Below, in pieces: positions 1 through 11,660 of a stretch of DNA of 64,000 bases. The notes beneath the pieces are model-generated. The model had not been told where the DNA came from and did no database searches. It saw only the letters and a list, made by a program, of their open reading frames with translations. Source of the stretch: Ceratotherium simum simum. Taxonomy: Eukaryota > Chordata > Mammalia > Perissodactyla > Rhinocerotidae. Each line of letters begins with the position of its first letter. Positions within the stretch are counted from its first letter, which is position 1. The position numbers and the translations under genes were made by a program. Location: NCBI RefSeq assembly GCF_000283155.1, contig NW_004454181.1:17359146-17423145 (forward strand), written 5' to 3'.

Positions 1-119
1 CCACAGGTCCACACACACAGTCAACACAGTCCTGCCCCGTGTGAGAAGCACAAGTCTTCTGCAGCTGACAAGCCCTGCTGCCCACAGGTCCACACACACA
101 GTCAACACAGTCCTGCCCC
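1..119 (-). repeat. 81-bp-period tandem repeat in the L1 5' UTR
   Basis: The block ccacaggtccacacacac... at 1-38 recurs identically at 82-119, offset 81 bp. This resembles the tandem promoter units (monomers) of many mammalian L1 5' UTRs. The array may continue left of the window. Confidence 0.85.
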
Positions 120-1041
120 ATGTGTGCGCCCCGACCTCCTGACGTGGACCCAATCTCTCCACAGCGGGAGACCCATACAGTCCACCACTTCCCCACACAC
201 TTCACTCGCTCCTTGTGCACGCCCTGCCCCACTGAAGTGGGCTCAGTTGCCAGGCTGAAGAGTATCCAGTCACCAATCTACGCAGGCCCTCAAGTTGCCT
301 GAGGGCTTGTTGTTGGCTGGGGCCAGTCCCTACAGTGGGCTGCCTGCCCTGGCTGAGCGGGATTAAATCAGTGCTCTAGTGGGTGGGGCAGACCCTGGGT
401 TAGCAGGCCAGGGAGGACTCCAGTGGCATCTGTGTCAGTCTCCCACACCAGGCCACAACAATGGCCGCCACCAATGTCCCAGTCCCTGGAGAAGTCTCAC
501 CCCTCACCAAGATGCACTCAGGGCCTATTAGGTGAGTCTCTTTTCACCAAAGCACTGTGCACCTTTCTTTCTGGTGATTTTAAGATGCTTTGTGAAACGG
601 GTGAGTTTGCGCGCGGGCCCTTTAAGAGCCGGTTTTAATTTCTTTGTGAACCAGCTTTTCTGGGGGTACTCCCCAATGTTTTAGTAGCAGGCAAAGTCAG
701 ATATTATGCCACTCGTCTCGATTGTGCTGGGTCCACAAAATACCCACAGTGAGGGCGCTCCCGGCTCAGGGCCCCGCTCCTCCAGGGAGGCTACGGACCT
801 GTGGGCTGCTCCCGGGCGGCCATGAGGTGCTGCGGCTTGTGAAGGCGGCGTTTTTCCTTTCCAGAAGGGAGTTTCTGCCTTTTCCACCTCAATTAGGATT
901 GTCCTTTGTTGCAGGAGTTCCTCTTATCCAGTTTTCAGTTCTGTCTCAGGGGTAATTTTTCCACGAGTAGTTGTAAATTAGCTGTGTCCGCGGGAGGAGG
1001 TGAGTTCAGAATCTGCCTACGCCGCCATCTTGACTTCGTCC
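1..1041 (-). mobile_element. LINE-1 5' UTR, antisense to GABRB2, running off the left edge
   Basis: Read on the minus strand, the block begins near 1041 with GAAGTCAAGATGGCGGCGTA, the typical L1 5' start carrying a YY1-type site (AAGATGGCGGC, complement at 1021-1031). It continues as GC- and CpG-rich sequence quite unlike the AT-rich intron around it. The left end carries two copies of a unit with period 81 (see 1-119). ORF1 and ORF2, if present, lie outside the window. A 68-codon minus-strand open frame (681-887) lies wholly in this UTR and is not treated as a gene. An intact 5' end implies an element not truncated on this side. The family call is from recognised sequence, not alignment. Confidence 0.85.
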
Positions 1042-2130
1042 TATTCTTTTTATTCTCAATCAAACTTGTAGGATTCAAACAACTATGAATTCCATAAATA
1101 ACAGATAATTCTCATGAGCATATAAGGTAGAACTTATTCAGGAAAAGTTTCCCTGTAATAACAATGTTCAATTCATCTAACATTTAATCACACAAAAACA
1201 GAGTAATACTTGTGAATTAAATTTTAAAATATTCAAAAAATGAAGATTATAACTTTAGGTGAGGCTGGATATTAATATGTGACTTAACATCATATGATTT
1301 TTGGCTTAACTAAAAAACAACAGCAATAACAACAACAGCAACCACTTTAAACATGGAATATTTTGCAAGTCAATTAAAATTTAAAAAGTCAAACTACTGA
1401 GAAAGATAGAATTAGGAAGCTAGAACCAAAGAAAAAAACTTTGTGTAGAATAGTTTTCTAAGTTTTTACTACTCGTATCCATATACAGTTGCTTAGTAAT
1501 GGAATATACTCTGTCTCTTTGAGGAGGCCTTATGACAAATGGTTATGGGATGTTTGTTTACTGATTTGAATGTTTCTTTAAATAGTATTTTAGAAGAAAT
1601 GAAGATACCAAGTGGCATTTCAGGTTTGAAAATGTACAGTATTTCAGTAACTCTAAACATTATATACTGCCTGGAGAAATATCAAGTAGATTATATGGTG
1701 CAAAATTTGGCTTCACATTTAAGGCTTCTCCACATAGAAAAATAAATTTGCTCTTTACGCTTCAGGAGATACTGGAAAATGAGTCAATCCTTAATCATCC
1801 TGTAAACGCATATACAACACACACACAAACATACATAGCGGTAAATATATTCCCACTGCTTTTGAATTGTTGAGATGAATTTGTATATCTAACCATGGGT
1901 CAACTCATTTAGGTAATATATGGCACAACATCCATGATTTAACTTCCATATTAGAACTAGGGCAATAGAGGAGAAATTAAGTCAACTCTGACAATCTCTC
2001 CTCATCTATTACATAATCCAGTATGCAATTCACTAATTCTTTTTTTTTTTTCTGTCATCAACTGTAGACAGTCTTAGAATAGCATGTAACAATCTGGTAA
2101 TTGATATAATTTTTTGTTATGTATTTTTGA
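1042..2130. other. Unassigned AT-rich intron
   Basis: No recognised gene or dispersed repeat. Contains a short AC-rich run (about 1817-1830) and a T run at 2041-2051. Confidence 0.6.
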
Positions 2131-2265
2131 TTAGATTACAAGTTCCTTGACAAAAGAAATAGTGTTTTATTCAATTCTGTCACCACCACAGTACCTAAAA
2201 TGATGTTTTATAGACCTGAAAAACCAGTGCTCAGTATGTGATCACTGGATGAATGAAAAACAGAG
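2131..2265 (+). repeat. L2 LINE 3' end fragment
   Basis: Diverged match to the L2 3' end: 'agattacaagttccttgaca...' followed by 'cagtacctaaaatg' and ending in 'actggatgaatgaa', the L2 terminal pattern. Confidence 0.65.
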
Positions 2266-2559
2266 AACAGACGTCTTTTGCACAAAAGAACACATACCAA
2301 GAGATATTGCTATCACTTATTTATTAATTTATTCTTGGTTTCTTTTATTTGAAAGACATATAATGAACATGTGTTTTTAAGCACCAAACATCTATTTTTT
2401 AGTTCATAACAGCCTTTACTACTCCCCAAGTCTAACTCTTTATTAGTTTACATCACCTGCTTGGCTCCTATAGGCATTTGAGTTTAAAATCTTATTAGAG
2501 ATCACTGCTTGTTGTGACTATAGATATCTATTTAGCAAGGTGTTTAGAGAAGTATGTAT

Positions 2560-3905
2560 CATATCAAGTAAGGTTTTATAAGCCAAGAATCCTTCAACAT
2601 TAGCAAATACATTAGTGCAATTCACTGTACTAATAGATTAAATGCAAAAAAATATGTTATCATCTCCATAGATGCTGAAATGATAGTCCATTAAGATGGT
2701 CAGATACCACATAAATATACAAAAGTTGGTAGTTTTCCTCTGTGTCAGCAATCATCCATTAAAATGTGATGGAAATATACCTTGAAATATGCATAGTTAT
2801 TTATGAAAAGAAGAACAAAATCGAATCTGAGTAAATTTATAAACACACATTTTCTTGCACTGTTGGAACTAATGTTATAAAGACCGCAGTTCTCCCAAGT
2901 CAATCTGTAAATACAATAGAATTTTCATCAAAATTTAAATGGGATTTTTTTTTTAAAGAGAGAATGAGTCTTTCATCTCAAAGAGTAAATTTTTGCATTA
3001 AGTAGATTAATGAAACTTAGTATATGAAAAGGTGACATTTCAAATCAATGGGTAAATGATGAAATACCTAAAATTATTAATAGCTATATGATAAAATATG
3101 AAATTAATAAAATAGAAGATTTTTTCTTCTACTGCTTTTCTAGAATTAAGAGAGGGAAAACCACTTAGAACAAAGTGTTATTATTTATAATATATAAGCA
3201 TCTCATTTGTATCAATAAGTAAAAAATAGAAAAATGAGAAGAAGAGACATTAATTGCAAATTAATATGTGAAATGTTCCTCAGGCTTGATAGTAATTAAA
3301 GGAATAATAAAGTAATAAAGAGATACCACCTTATTTTTGGAAGACATTAAAATATCATTAGTATTCTAAATAATTCAAAACACTGTTGTGGCTGTTTGAC
3401 AGTAACTATCAAAATTAAAAATGCATCTTGATGCAGCTATCTTTTACTGGATACATATATACTACTTGATGTAGCTATCTTCCATTTAGGAGTTTATAAT
3501 TCAGAAATACTAGCATTAGTGCAAAAATAGATGTTTGCAATAATATTTGTTTCAGCATTATTTGGAATAGAAAAAACATTGAAAGCAATATAAAAGTACC
3601 TCAATGAGAGAATGAATGTATAAATTTTTGTGAACCAATACAATAAAAAATAGGTAGAAATAAAAAGAATAAAGTAAATTTACATGGACTCATTTGAAAG
3701 ATGTCTCTAATCATGAAGTGAAAATGCCTGTTGAAGATCAATGTGTCTAGGATGAGCCCATTAGACCCACATCAAGCTGTTTACAGTGGCTACCTTTGGG
3801 ATTTGTGTGTAAAATTGATGAAGAAAGAATATTTTCTTTTTCCATTATGCACTTTATTTGAATTTATGACAAGTATTGGCTACTTTTTAAAACAAAACAC
3901 ATGAA
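2560..3905 (+). mobile_element. Old L1 (L1M type), sense, ORF2 and 3' UTR remnant
   Basis: The stretch 'caacattagcaaatacatta' followed by 'attcactgtactaatagatt' at about 2598-2640 is characteristic of L1 ORF2. Downstream sequence has the order of ORF2 then L1 3' UTR ('cagtggctacctttggg' near 3784), and ends in an A-rich tail at 3913-3950. No open frame survives, so it is a dead copy. Confidence 0.75.
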
Positions 3906-3912
3906 CAAACTC

Positions 3913-3950
3913 CAAAAAAGAAAAAAAAAAAAAAAGGAAAAGAAAGAAAT
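3913..3950 (+). repeat. A-rich tail of the preceding L1
   Basis: Nearly pure A with a few G, directly after the L1 3' UTR, consistent with a degraded poly(A) tail. Confidence 0.7.
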
Positions 3951-4009
3951 GCAAAGTTGTAGACCCTGGTAGGCATGTGGAACATGCGTGGATTGCAGGG
4001 AAGTGGGAT

Positions 4010-4170
4010 GAGTATCAGGAAGACCTTTTAGGAGCTCTCTGCATTAACCATAAGGGGTGGATGATCATTTGACTACGGACTAGAATGAGAAGGGACTAGG
4101 TTCTGCAGATATTTAGAAGGTAGGATCAACATGATTGGATATAGAGAGAAAGAGACAGAGAAGTGCTAAC
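4010..4170 (-). repeat. L2-type LINE fragment, antisense
   Basis: Diverged similarity to the L2 internal region in reverse complement ('gatatttagaaggtaggatc' and 'acatgattggatatagagag'). Low-stringency recognition by eye. Confidence 0.5.
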
Positions 4171-5285
4171 AATAACATCTAATGGTAACACCTTGGGGCT
4201 AATGTTTTTATTAATAAATTAAGACCTTCTGCCTAGATTATAGGTATCATGAAAGGTATTTGATGAGTCTAGGTACCTGGTGTTAAAATTAAGAGTAAAT
4301 AAGTTTATTTTTTTTGAAGTTCTAAAATACTGGTGACTCATCTTCTGAGATCTTGTAGTGAATGCATAGATTGTTACTTAATACACAAGATTGAAATATG
4401 GGCATGTAATCAAATAGAATTCATAAACATACTATACTTTTTCCCTATTGAGATCATTAACTTAGTTATTAATCTATTTTTGCATCTGAGTTATAGGGAG
4501 ACCCTTCCTAGCACACCACTTTCTTTATTGACCGCTCACACGATACTATTACCTGATCAAGACTTTGATATGTCACTGCCTCTTGATACTCATTCTGATT
4601 CTGTTAATGATGCTGATTGCATACTACAAGGTAAAACAGATGCTGTTTTATAGACAGAATTCAGTGTGTATGCAATCAGAATGTCATCTTACTTAATTTT
4701 CTCTAAGACACAATCTCCAGTAATATATGGAATAGATTTCTCAAGTTGAGAATTTTCTAGGCAAACCTCTCTTACCTTTACAATGAAGAACTCTTGGAAG
4801 ACTAATCACCTTTCTTGGTTTTGAAGGTTCTGAAAAGGATGCTGCCCACTACATCCTCAGGCAAGTATCTTCCCCGAATAGGATCACTGCAGTATTGTGG
4901 GCCCCTTAGAAAAATTCCCAATGACAACTTCAGAAGCCTTTCTTCTGGTCTGGAACCAGCACTGTTCTTATTAGAAGATGATGGGAATATGTAATTGCTT
5001 TTATTTAATTACGTTAATAGTTTCATTCACATAGTTCCTGTGAATTGCATTTGCACCTAAGAAGTTTTGCATTGAGAACATGAATTGTAAAGTAAAGTGT
5101 TTCTTTCTTAAGGAAGACTAACTAATGACAAGTCATGAGTCATTGACTTAAATCTCATAAGAAAGAACTTTAGTCTTCCAACTGTTCATTCAGTTTTCAT
5201 TTTTATTTTCATTTTTATTATGCATATAGTAACCATTTTCTACTTATAAATAATTTGCTGGAACACTCATATCATACTTAGGAAA
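4171..5285. other. Unassigned intron
   Basis: No gene or recognised repeat. A 106-codon open frame at 4333-4653 has no protein-family resemblance and looks like chance. Confidence 0.6.
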
Positions 5286-5385
5286 CTTTTTTTCTCCTCT
5301 TTCTCCTCCTCCCCCCCTTCCCCTCCCTCTTCCTCTCTTCCTCCCCTTCCTCCTCCCCCTCCTCTTCCTTCTCCCTCTTCTCTTT
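5286..5385 (+). repeat. Uninterrupted 100-nt pyrimidine (CT-rich) tract
   Basis: Every base from 5286 to 5385 is C or T, rich in TCC/CCT blocks with a run of 7 C near 5311. It is low-complexity sequence, and in the gene's sense strand it would give a long polypyrimidine stretch in the pre-mRNA. Confidence 0.95.
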
Positions 5386-5960
5386 ATTATTATCATTGTT
5401 ATTTTCCTGTGAATTACAAGGCCAACATATCTTTTTTAAAATTGGTTTAGTTGTCATGGATAAATTTGGTAAGGATTATTTTCATTTTGCAATGCTGGCT
5501 TTATCTACCCCAAAAAAGCATTTTCCTTTTATGAAGAAAGATTTACAAATGGGGGAGGGACTGACGTCTTGTGAAACCATTAAGAGCTCTCTCAGAACTG
5601 CAATGAAATTCTAGCTTGAGGAAAGAAAGTTCTAAATAGGTGTTATTCTGACTGCTATTTGGAGATAGACCCAGAAGAAATAATTTAGGAAAAATAAGCA
5701 TGTGAGAAAGGATGATATTTCTTGCCTCTAGAGGTATGGTCTTAGAATTTTTAAAGAAAAAGTAATTCACCATGAGGCAGATAGGTGTTTTAGGTTCTAT
5801 TAGCTCTTCATCAAAATTTATTGTGAACTTACTATGTGACAAACTCAGTATAAGGTCATGGGATCTCCATCAGGCTACTCATTAATTTTAGATTCATGTT
5901 GACTCTTCTGTAAAATTGAGGTAATTTTTAACAGCCTAAAGTTTAGGGGTTGAACAGACA
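5386..5960. other. Unassigned intron
   Basis: Nothing recognised beyond short chance open frames. Confidence 0.6.
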
Positions 5961-5964
5961 GTAA

Positions 5965-6215
5965 TAGTTCTGGATGCTTATTGAGCACTCAGACTGCACT
6001 AGGTAATATCTTGAAAGCTTAGTGAATAGTATGTCAATTAAGCCTCACAATGGTTCTGCCAGGTAGAATTGATCATCCCCATTTTATAATCCATCGAAGG
6101 AGTGTAGGAGGTACCTATGTAACTTACCCAAGTTCACATTGTTGATAAACTGTAAAACTTTGTGAACCATGTTTGTCTGGCTCTAAACCTGAACTCTCAA
6201 TCAATAACCAATAAT
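5965..6215 (-). repeat. MIR SINE, antisense
   Basis: Reverse-complement MIR pattern: 'cttattgagcactcagactg', 'catccccattttataatcca', 'aacttacccaagttcacatt', 'ctggctctaaacctgaactc' in that order. Confidence 0.85.
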
Positions 6216-6979
6216 AAACTCTGTAATGTTTCCATAGATGATTTCATCAGACTTTTTGTTTTGAAGATCTGTGTTTATTATATCTCCCAAAGTGCTTAGC
6301 CTGGTGCTGGAAATACATACAGTTTATATGTTTAAAAATTGCGTTTAGACATGGCATGTAGAATCTAAGACAATCTCAGATAATTTATTTGTGAAATTGA
6401 TAAAGACTCTTAGCCAGAGAGAGTAGGTATAACTAAGTGACTGAAATGGTTATGCAACTGAAGACATTTGCAGCTAAGATAATCCTATTTTCCCCCCAAA
6501 CCACTGAAAGCATTCATTTGTGGGGCAAATTTCTTTTTTTCTGAAGTCTAGCAATCACCTTCCATGCTTAAAGCACAAACATTGGATTTTCTGATTTACT
6601 ACAAAAAGTATTTTCCTATCCGCTGCCCATAAAATCCATAATTTGAGACCCATGGTATGCTTTAGGGAAACTTTTGATTGAACTTAGAACTTAAGTCTAT
6701 AAAACAGTTCAATCTCACAAAGAGGAAAGAAGTTGTATTCTTATAGTTATCACATGGAGAGCTTATGATATGCCTAAGGTTAAACATTTTGGGGTAGCAT
6801 TTTTTTTTTTGCTTCTCAAAAGACAGCTCCTTGACTACATAAATCCTTCAATGTAGTTTGTTTAACTTGGTATGGAGAAAAAAAACTTGTATGGTAACTT
6901 CAATATGGCCCAAGCATATAGCCTGCTACATTTTTCTCAGTGTAGCCTGTGTCAGTAATTTCACTTAGATGCTGTCCCA
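6216..6979. other. Unassigned intron
   Basis: No recognised element. Short T run near 6801. Confidence 0.6.
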
Positions 6980-7220
6980 GTGAAAACTTCAGCTCTTAAT
7001 CAGGCTGCCTGGATTTGAGTGCAAGTTCCCTCATTTCCTACCAGTGTGACCTTGAGACATTTATTTGCCCTGTCTGTCCTTTGGTTTCCTCATAGGTAAG
7101 AAAGAAATATAGTGATAATATCTACCTTATAGGGTTGTTATGAAGATTTAATTAACTGAGATAACTATGGAAATTGCCTGGCCTGGAATATGTGCTCCAT
7201 AAACGTTACCTATTATTATC
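6980..7220 (+). repeat. MIR SINE, sense
   Basis: Forward MIR pattern: 'ggctgcctggatttgagtgc', 'tgtgaccttgagacattta', 'ggtttcctcataggtaag', 'tatagggttgttatgaagat', 'gcctggcctggaatatgtgc'. Confidence 0.88.
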
Positions 7221-8744
7221 TGCCTCATTTATGTTATCTTTTTCATGAGTCTCTAAAAAAATCTTTATGCATAATTTTGAGGATCATTCTATCTTCTATT
7301 GTATTAATATTATTACTAGATATATACTTTACTACAAAACTAGGCTGATCATCTCTGCAGGGAAGAAACTGATTAGAAAGCCTATTACTTATAGCTTAGT
7401 TACTCAGCAGCCGTCCATGTTCAACACTAATCATCTGTTCATTTGAAGAATGGTAGTTGTTTCATTAGTCCCCAGTTCCAACCATCAAATGATGATCAGC
7501 TTGAATTTCCATATGGCTTTCATTTCTTTAGAAGGCATTTCTGGTCTCTAGTAATGTGTTAACCTCTTGACACGTAATCAAAGCGTAGGCACTTAAAATA
7601 ATGTAAAAAATAGTTATCCTTTGTAACACAACCATGAACAAATTTCTGATTCGTGAATTTGCTAATTGCTTTTTCCTAGCTGGGAATAGTATCTATTACT
7701 TACTGTACAGCATCACATCCATCTATACTTTTTGTAAATATTTTGTTCTAAAAGATACCACACAAAATTAGTAACAAAGCAACAGATAAACATGTTTTGC
7801 TTTAGGCTGGAAAAGAGCTTTTTTGGTACTATGCATAGTGAATGGATTAGACAAGAATTTAGAAGAGAAATTAATTTCGTCACTTGGGGATAATAAAAAG
7901 ATAACTGTAATGTGAAAAAAATAAGCCATTTTAACAACTGAGAGATTTCCTTAAAACATTCTGTAATCAAAAGCCAATAATCATAAAATAGTAAGAGGCA
8001 ATAACTTTTTTCCCACCCTAAGGGTTTCATAAGTATCTCTCCAGCCATAAAACCATATTTTATACAGTCATTTCTCACCAAAACTGCATAGTTAAAGTGA
8101 GATAATGAGCCATAGATGAAGAAGAATAAAGACCACAATGAGAGAAATAGTACATCCTCCTCAAGAGAGGCTCAAGAACAGGGTTCCCTTGGGCCTGGAA
8201 TCTTGTCCTAGGACTGAACCTCAATGTCCACATCAGCATGTGACTGGAAGGGTTTCTTGAATCTATTGGAGTCTTAAGGTCTTAAGTTTCTTAGAAGAAA
8301 GTGAGAAACCAAAACTGAGAGAAAAATCCAAACTACTTGTGCCAAGCCAGGTTCTTCTGTACCACTCTCTCTAGGGCTCTCCACTTTTCATCCAAACTAT
8401 TTTGACCTTGAAATATTATTTATATTAATAGAAAAAGCCATGGAGGGGGAATAAAGATTAATTTGTTTATGTTACTCATCTGGTCAGTTATTCTTGTGCA
8501 TGAAGGTATATGGAAAATGTTCATATGCATTTTAATGGGGTGAGTATACTCTGTCGTCTTCTAAACCTTAAGGATTTTTAATCCTATGCTACTGGATCAT
8601 CTGGTTTCAGCCAATAGTTTTACTGTCTTAGGCCTGATAAAACTCTCCTTTCAAATCTTGGGTAGTAAAAATATCAGATCATAGGAATTCAGGAGTATAG
8701 CAGTGGGGGAATTCTCTTGTACCCATTTGTAATCACTATCACTC
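7221..8744. other. Unassigned intron
   Basis: No recognised gene or repeat. A 141-codon minus-strand open frame (7713-8138) is the longest chance frame here. Its product is hydrophobic and AT-biased, with no domain I recognise. Confidence 0.6.
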
Positions 8745-8970
8745 TAGCTGCCATTTATCCAGTGCTCACTAGATGTCAGGCACTAGGATAAATGTTTTTT
8801 ACATGTTATTTTGTTTAATTTTCATGGCTGCTCTGTAAATTGGACGTTAATGTTACTGATTTACAGATACGGAAACTGACAGGAAGGATAAATGACCAGC
8901 CAAAGTCACATAACTGAAAAGGAGCAGAGCCAGGCCTGAGTTCCGAACTCATGAATGTGCTGTACCTCTT
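8745..8970 (-). repeat. MIR SINE, antisense
   Basis: Order of reverse-complement MIR landmarks: 'tcactagatgtcaggcacta', 'ttacagatacggaaactgac', 'gccaaagtcacataactg', 'ggagcagagccaggcctgag'. Confidence 0.85.
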
Positions 8971-10739
8971 GCCATGGAGCTTAGAACAGTGGTCTATAGT
9001 CAATGGATAGCAAGCATTTTCCTTACACTTAAGATCTTTTTTAAAACCTTTCTCTTTGACTCCATAAGCCAAAAATTTGTTTGAATTTTCCCTTTCAATA
9101 ATTCAAGTTCAACAGTTTTCAACCCAAATAGTAAGGTATTTACGATTTAACATGCATCATATTTTTTTACTGTGATTCTCCTCCCACATCTCCCTTATTA
9201 CCTGCCTAAGTCTAATTTTTATCATATTCTACCACTTTGAGGAAAAAAATGTTGGAGATCTCTGTGATAATTTATCTAGGAAAGCAACATTTTTTTTTCT
9301 AGTGAGTTAAGAACACCAAACCTTAAATTAATTTTTCAGATTAGCTTGTTACTCAGAAGAAGAGCATGGGGTAAAGGATGAATAGTTTTCACCAGGAAAA
9401 TTGGGGGAGGAATATTTTCAGAATCTGTGGTGCTACTGAGGAAGGCTGACCTAGAAAAAAATATCAATTCTCTGGCTTTTAGACAGCAGGAGGACAAGCT
9501 ATAGAATGAGGTACTTGTAATCTTCTTGAATTTTGCTTAGGGACTATCCAAACTTATTGTTGAATTGAAAACCTAATTTCTTCTTTCTTCTTGGTAAATT
9601 TGGTAAAGATTCCTTCTCCACTGGAATCCAAAGCATATAGAAAACCTAGTGACACATACGCTGTGTTCAATGATGTCCAGAATTATTGGTATGAGGTAGT
9701 TCGTCACAGTGACCTCTCTAGCATTTGGAAGACGGTAGATTACCAGTGTTGATGCCTGTAGACAGTAGATTGAGTGGATGCCTCTCTGAAATGAATATTT
9801 ATTGTCTCTAGCTGCAGAGGAGGAGACTTAGAAAGATAGGACTGCATGGGAGGAAAAAGCATATCAGCTTTTTTCAGGGTGCCATAAAGAAAGCCACTGA
9901 GTTAATACATAAATTTATGCATTACACAGCTGACTTAACATGTCACAAACGAATGCACTTAAAACCGTCCTTCCAGCCTAACCTGTTGTGTGCTCAGGCT
10001 GAGATATTGTGGTGTGCCTGCATGAGCCAGGCTGGAGCATATCATAGATGGATCAAAATCTCTTTCAGTGATATGTGTAGGAGATTAAAATGTAATGCAT
10101 CATTGTTCCTTCAATGACAAAGTGCCTTCATGTGTACATTTTCCAGGAATTTAGATTCAATGGGCAATAAATTTAGTTCTGGAGAGTATCAGTTGTGGTG
10201 GATGAAATGTATAGACCAAACTCTGAGAACCCTGAGGGTGAGGATGGTGGCTTATTAATTTTATGATGCCTATTTCCAAGTAAGTGATCTGGTACAGGGT
10301 GGGCATTTAATAAATATTTGTGTAGCCAAAGAGGAAGACCTTTCACCTTCTCTTTTCTTTACAAATCCTACCTATTTTTCAAAGTTCAGTGTGGACCCAT
10401 TTGTTTGTGATTACCCTAACCATCAGTAGGTGTCCCGTATATTAAGCATGGTTCACTTAAATGGCCAATGACAGAGACAAAACACAAACCTTCAACAGAC
10501 CCTCTCTTAAGCAAAGAGAGAGGGTGTTATCTCAGTAATTACAATGGCCAGGGCTTGGTCTGGTTTTAGGCATGGCTGGATCTAGGTGCTCAAACAATAT
10601 CATCAGGAATTGGCCTTTCTCCATCTCTCGGCTGTGCTTTCCTTTTTATTGCCTTTATTCCCAGGCAAGTGCTTTCCAAATGGTGACCTCCAAAGTCCCA
10701 GGGCACAAAGGAAAATAGCTTCTTTTTCCAGCTCCTCTG
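8971..10739. other. Unassigned intron
   Basis: No gene seen. 'gggtgggcatttaataaatatt' near 10295-10320 hints at a short sense L2 3' end, too short to assert. Confidence 0.55.
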
Positions 10740-10945
10740 GACCTTAGCATGTAGTTATGGTGGCCTTGGAAACAATCCTGAGTTTGAATCCTGCTCTATC
10801 ATTTAACTGTGTTCCTTGAATAAGTAACTAAATTATCAATTTCCTAATATTGAACAAGTGAGGATAGCATTACACTTTGAAGTTATTGTGAAGATTATAA
10901 GTAATTTATATAAAACTGTGTGTTTTGCACATATTTAGGCCCTTA
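10740..10945 (+). repeat. MIR SINE, sense
   Basis: 'cctgagtttgaatcctgctc', 'caatttcctaatattgaa', 'gttattgtgaagattataag' follow the forward MIR order, strongly diverged. Confidence 0.7.
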
Positions 10946-10951
10946 ATACCA

Positions 10952-10985
10952 GGTGGTGGTGGTGGTGGTGGTGGTAGTTGTAGTA
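10952..10985 (+). repeat. (GGT)n microsatellite
   Basis: About eight GGT/GTG units followed by degenerate 'agttgtagtagtt'. Confidence 0.9.
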
Positions 10986-11059
10986 GTTATTCCTCACTCC
11001 AACTATGATTACAGGGTAGGCTAGCAGATCAAGGAGATTAAATAAGTTCAATGTTCTGA

Positions 11060-11280
11060 AGGATAACCTCTGAGCTTGAGTGTTTCTGGAGATGAGTCTG
11101 GAAAAATATGCAGGTCCTTCTGTGCCACACTAAGAAGTTTGAATTCTCTATTGAGGACTGTAGATCATTATTGAAAGGATTATAAACAGGGTAATGGCAT
11201 GATCAGAATTGCATTTTGAGAAGCTGTCTCTGGCAAAATGTGGAGCATAACTCAGAGGGAACAAGATTGGATGCCGAAAG
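11060..11280 (-). repeat. L2 LINE fragment, antisense (left of the ERE insertion)
   Basis: Reverse-complement L2 pattern including 'gggtaatggcatgatcagaa' and 'ttgcattttgagaagctgtc'. It resumes at about 11557 after the SINE, so the ERE landed inside it. Confidence 0.65.
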
Positions 11281-11538
11281 GGGCTGGCCCAGTGGTGCAA
11301 GCTGTTAAGTGCGTGTGCTCCACTGCAGCGGCCCGGGGTTCGCCGGTTCAGATCCCAGGTGTGCACCAATGCATTGCTTGTCAAGCCGTGCCATGGCAGC
11401 GTCCCATGTAAAGTAGAGGAAGATGGGCACGGATGTTAGCCCAGGGCCAGTCTTCCTCAGCAAAAAAGAAGAGGATTGGCATCGGATGTTAGCTCAGGGC
11501 TGGTCTTCCTCACAAAATAAAAACAAAAACAAAAACAA
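11281..11538 (+). mobile_element. ERE SINE (tRNA-derived, perissodactyl), sense
   Basis: The head 'gggctggcccagtggtgcaa' and a tRNA-like B-box region (ggttcagatccc) are followed by two 'gatgttagc(c/t)cagggc' blocks and an A-rich tail with repeated aaaac units. Flanking 18-bp target duplications at 11263-11280 (aagattggatgccgaaag) and 11539-11556 differ at one base, fixing both edges. Confidence 0.95.
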
Positions 11539-11556
11539 AAGATTGGATGCGGAAAG

Positions 11557-11660
11557 ACTAGTTTTAATAATCCTGCTGAGACACAATGCTGGCCTAAAGA
11601 CAGTTGGGAGTTGTGGGATGGAGATAAGTGAATATGTTGTGTACGCTGCGTTTCCATAAA
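11557..11660 (-). repeat. L2 LINE fragment, antisense (right of the ERE insertion)
   Basis: Continuation of the interrupted L2: 'ctagttttaataatcctgct...' fits the expected next segment. Diverged. Confidence 0.5.

Noticed and set aside
681..887. 68-codon minus-strand open frame in the L1 5' UTR
   Set aside because: Upstream of L1 ORF1 and part of the UTR; not comparable with a known L1 protein.
4333..4653. 106-codon plus-strand open frame
   Set aside because: No similarity recognised and no supporting signals.
7713..8138. 141-codon minus-strand open frame
   Set aside because: AT-rich, hydrophobic by composition, no domain, no splice or promoter context; chance frame in an intron.
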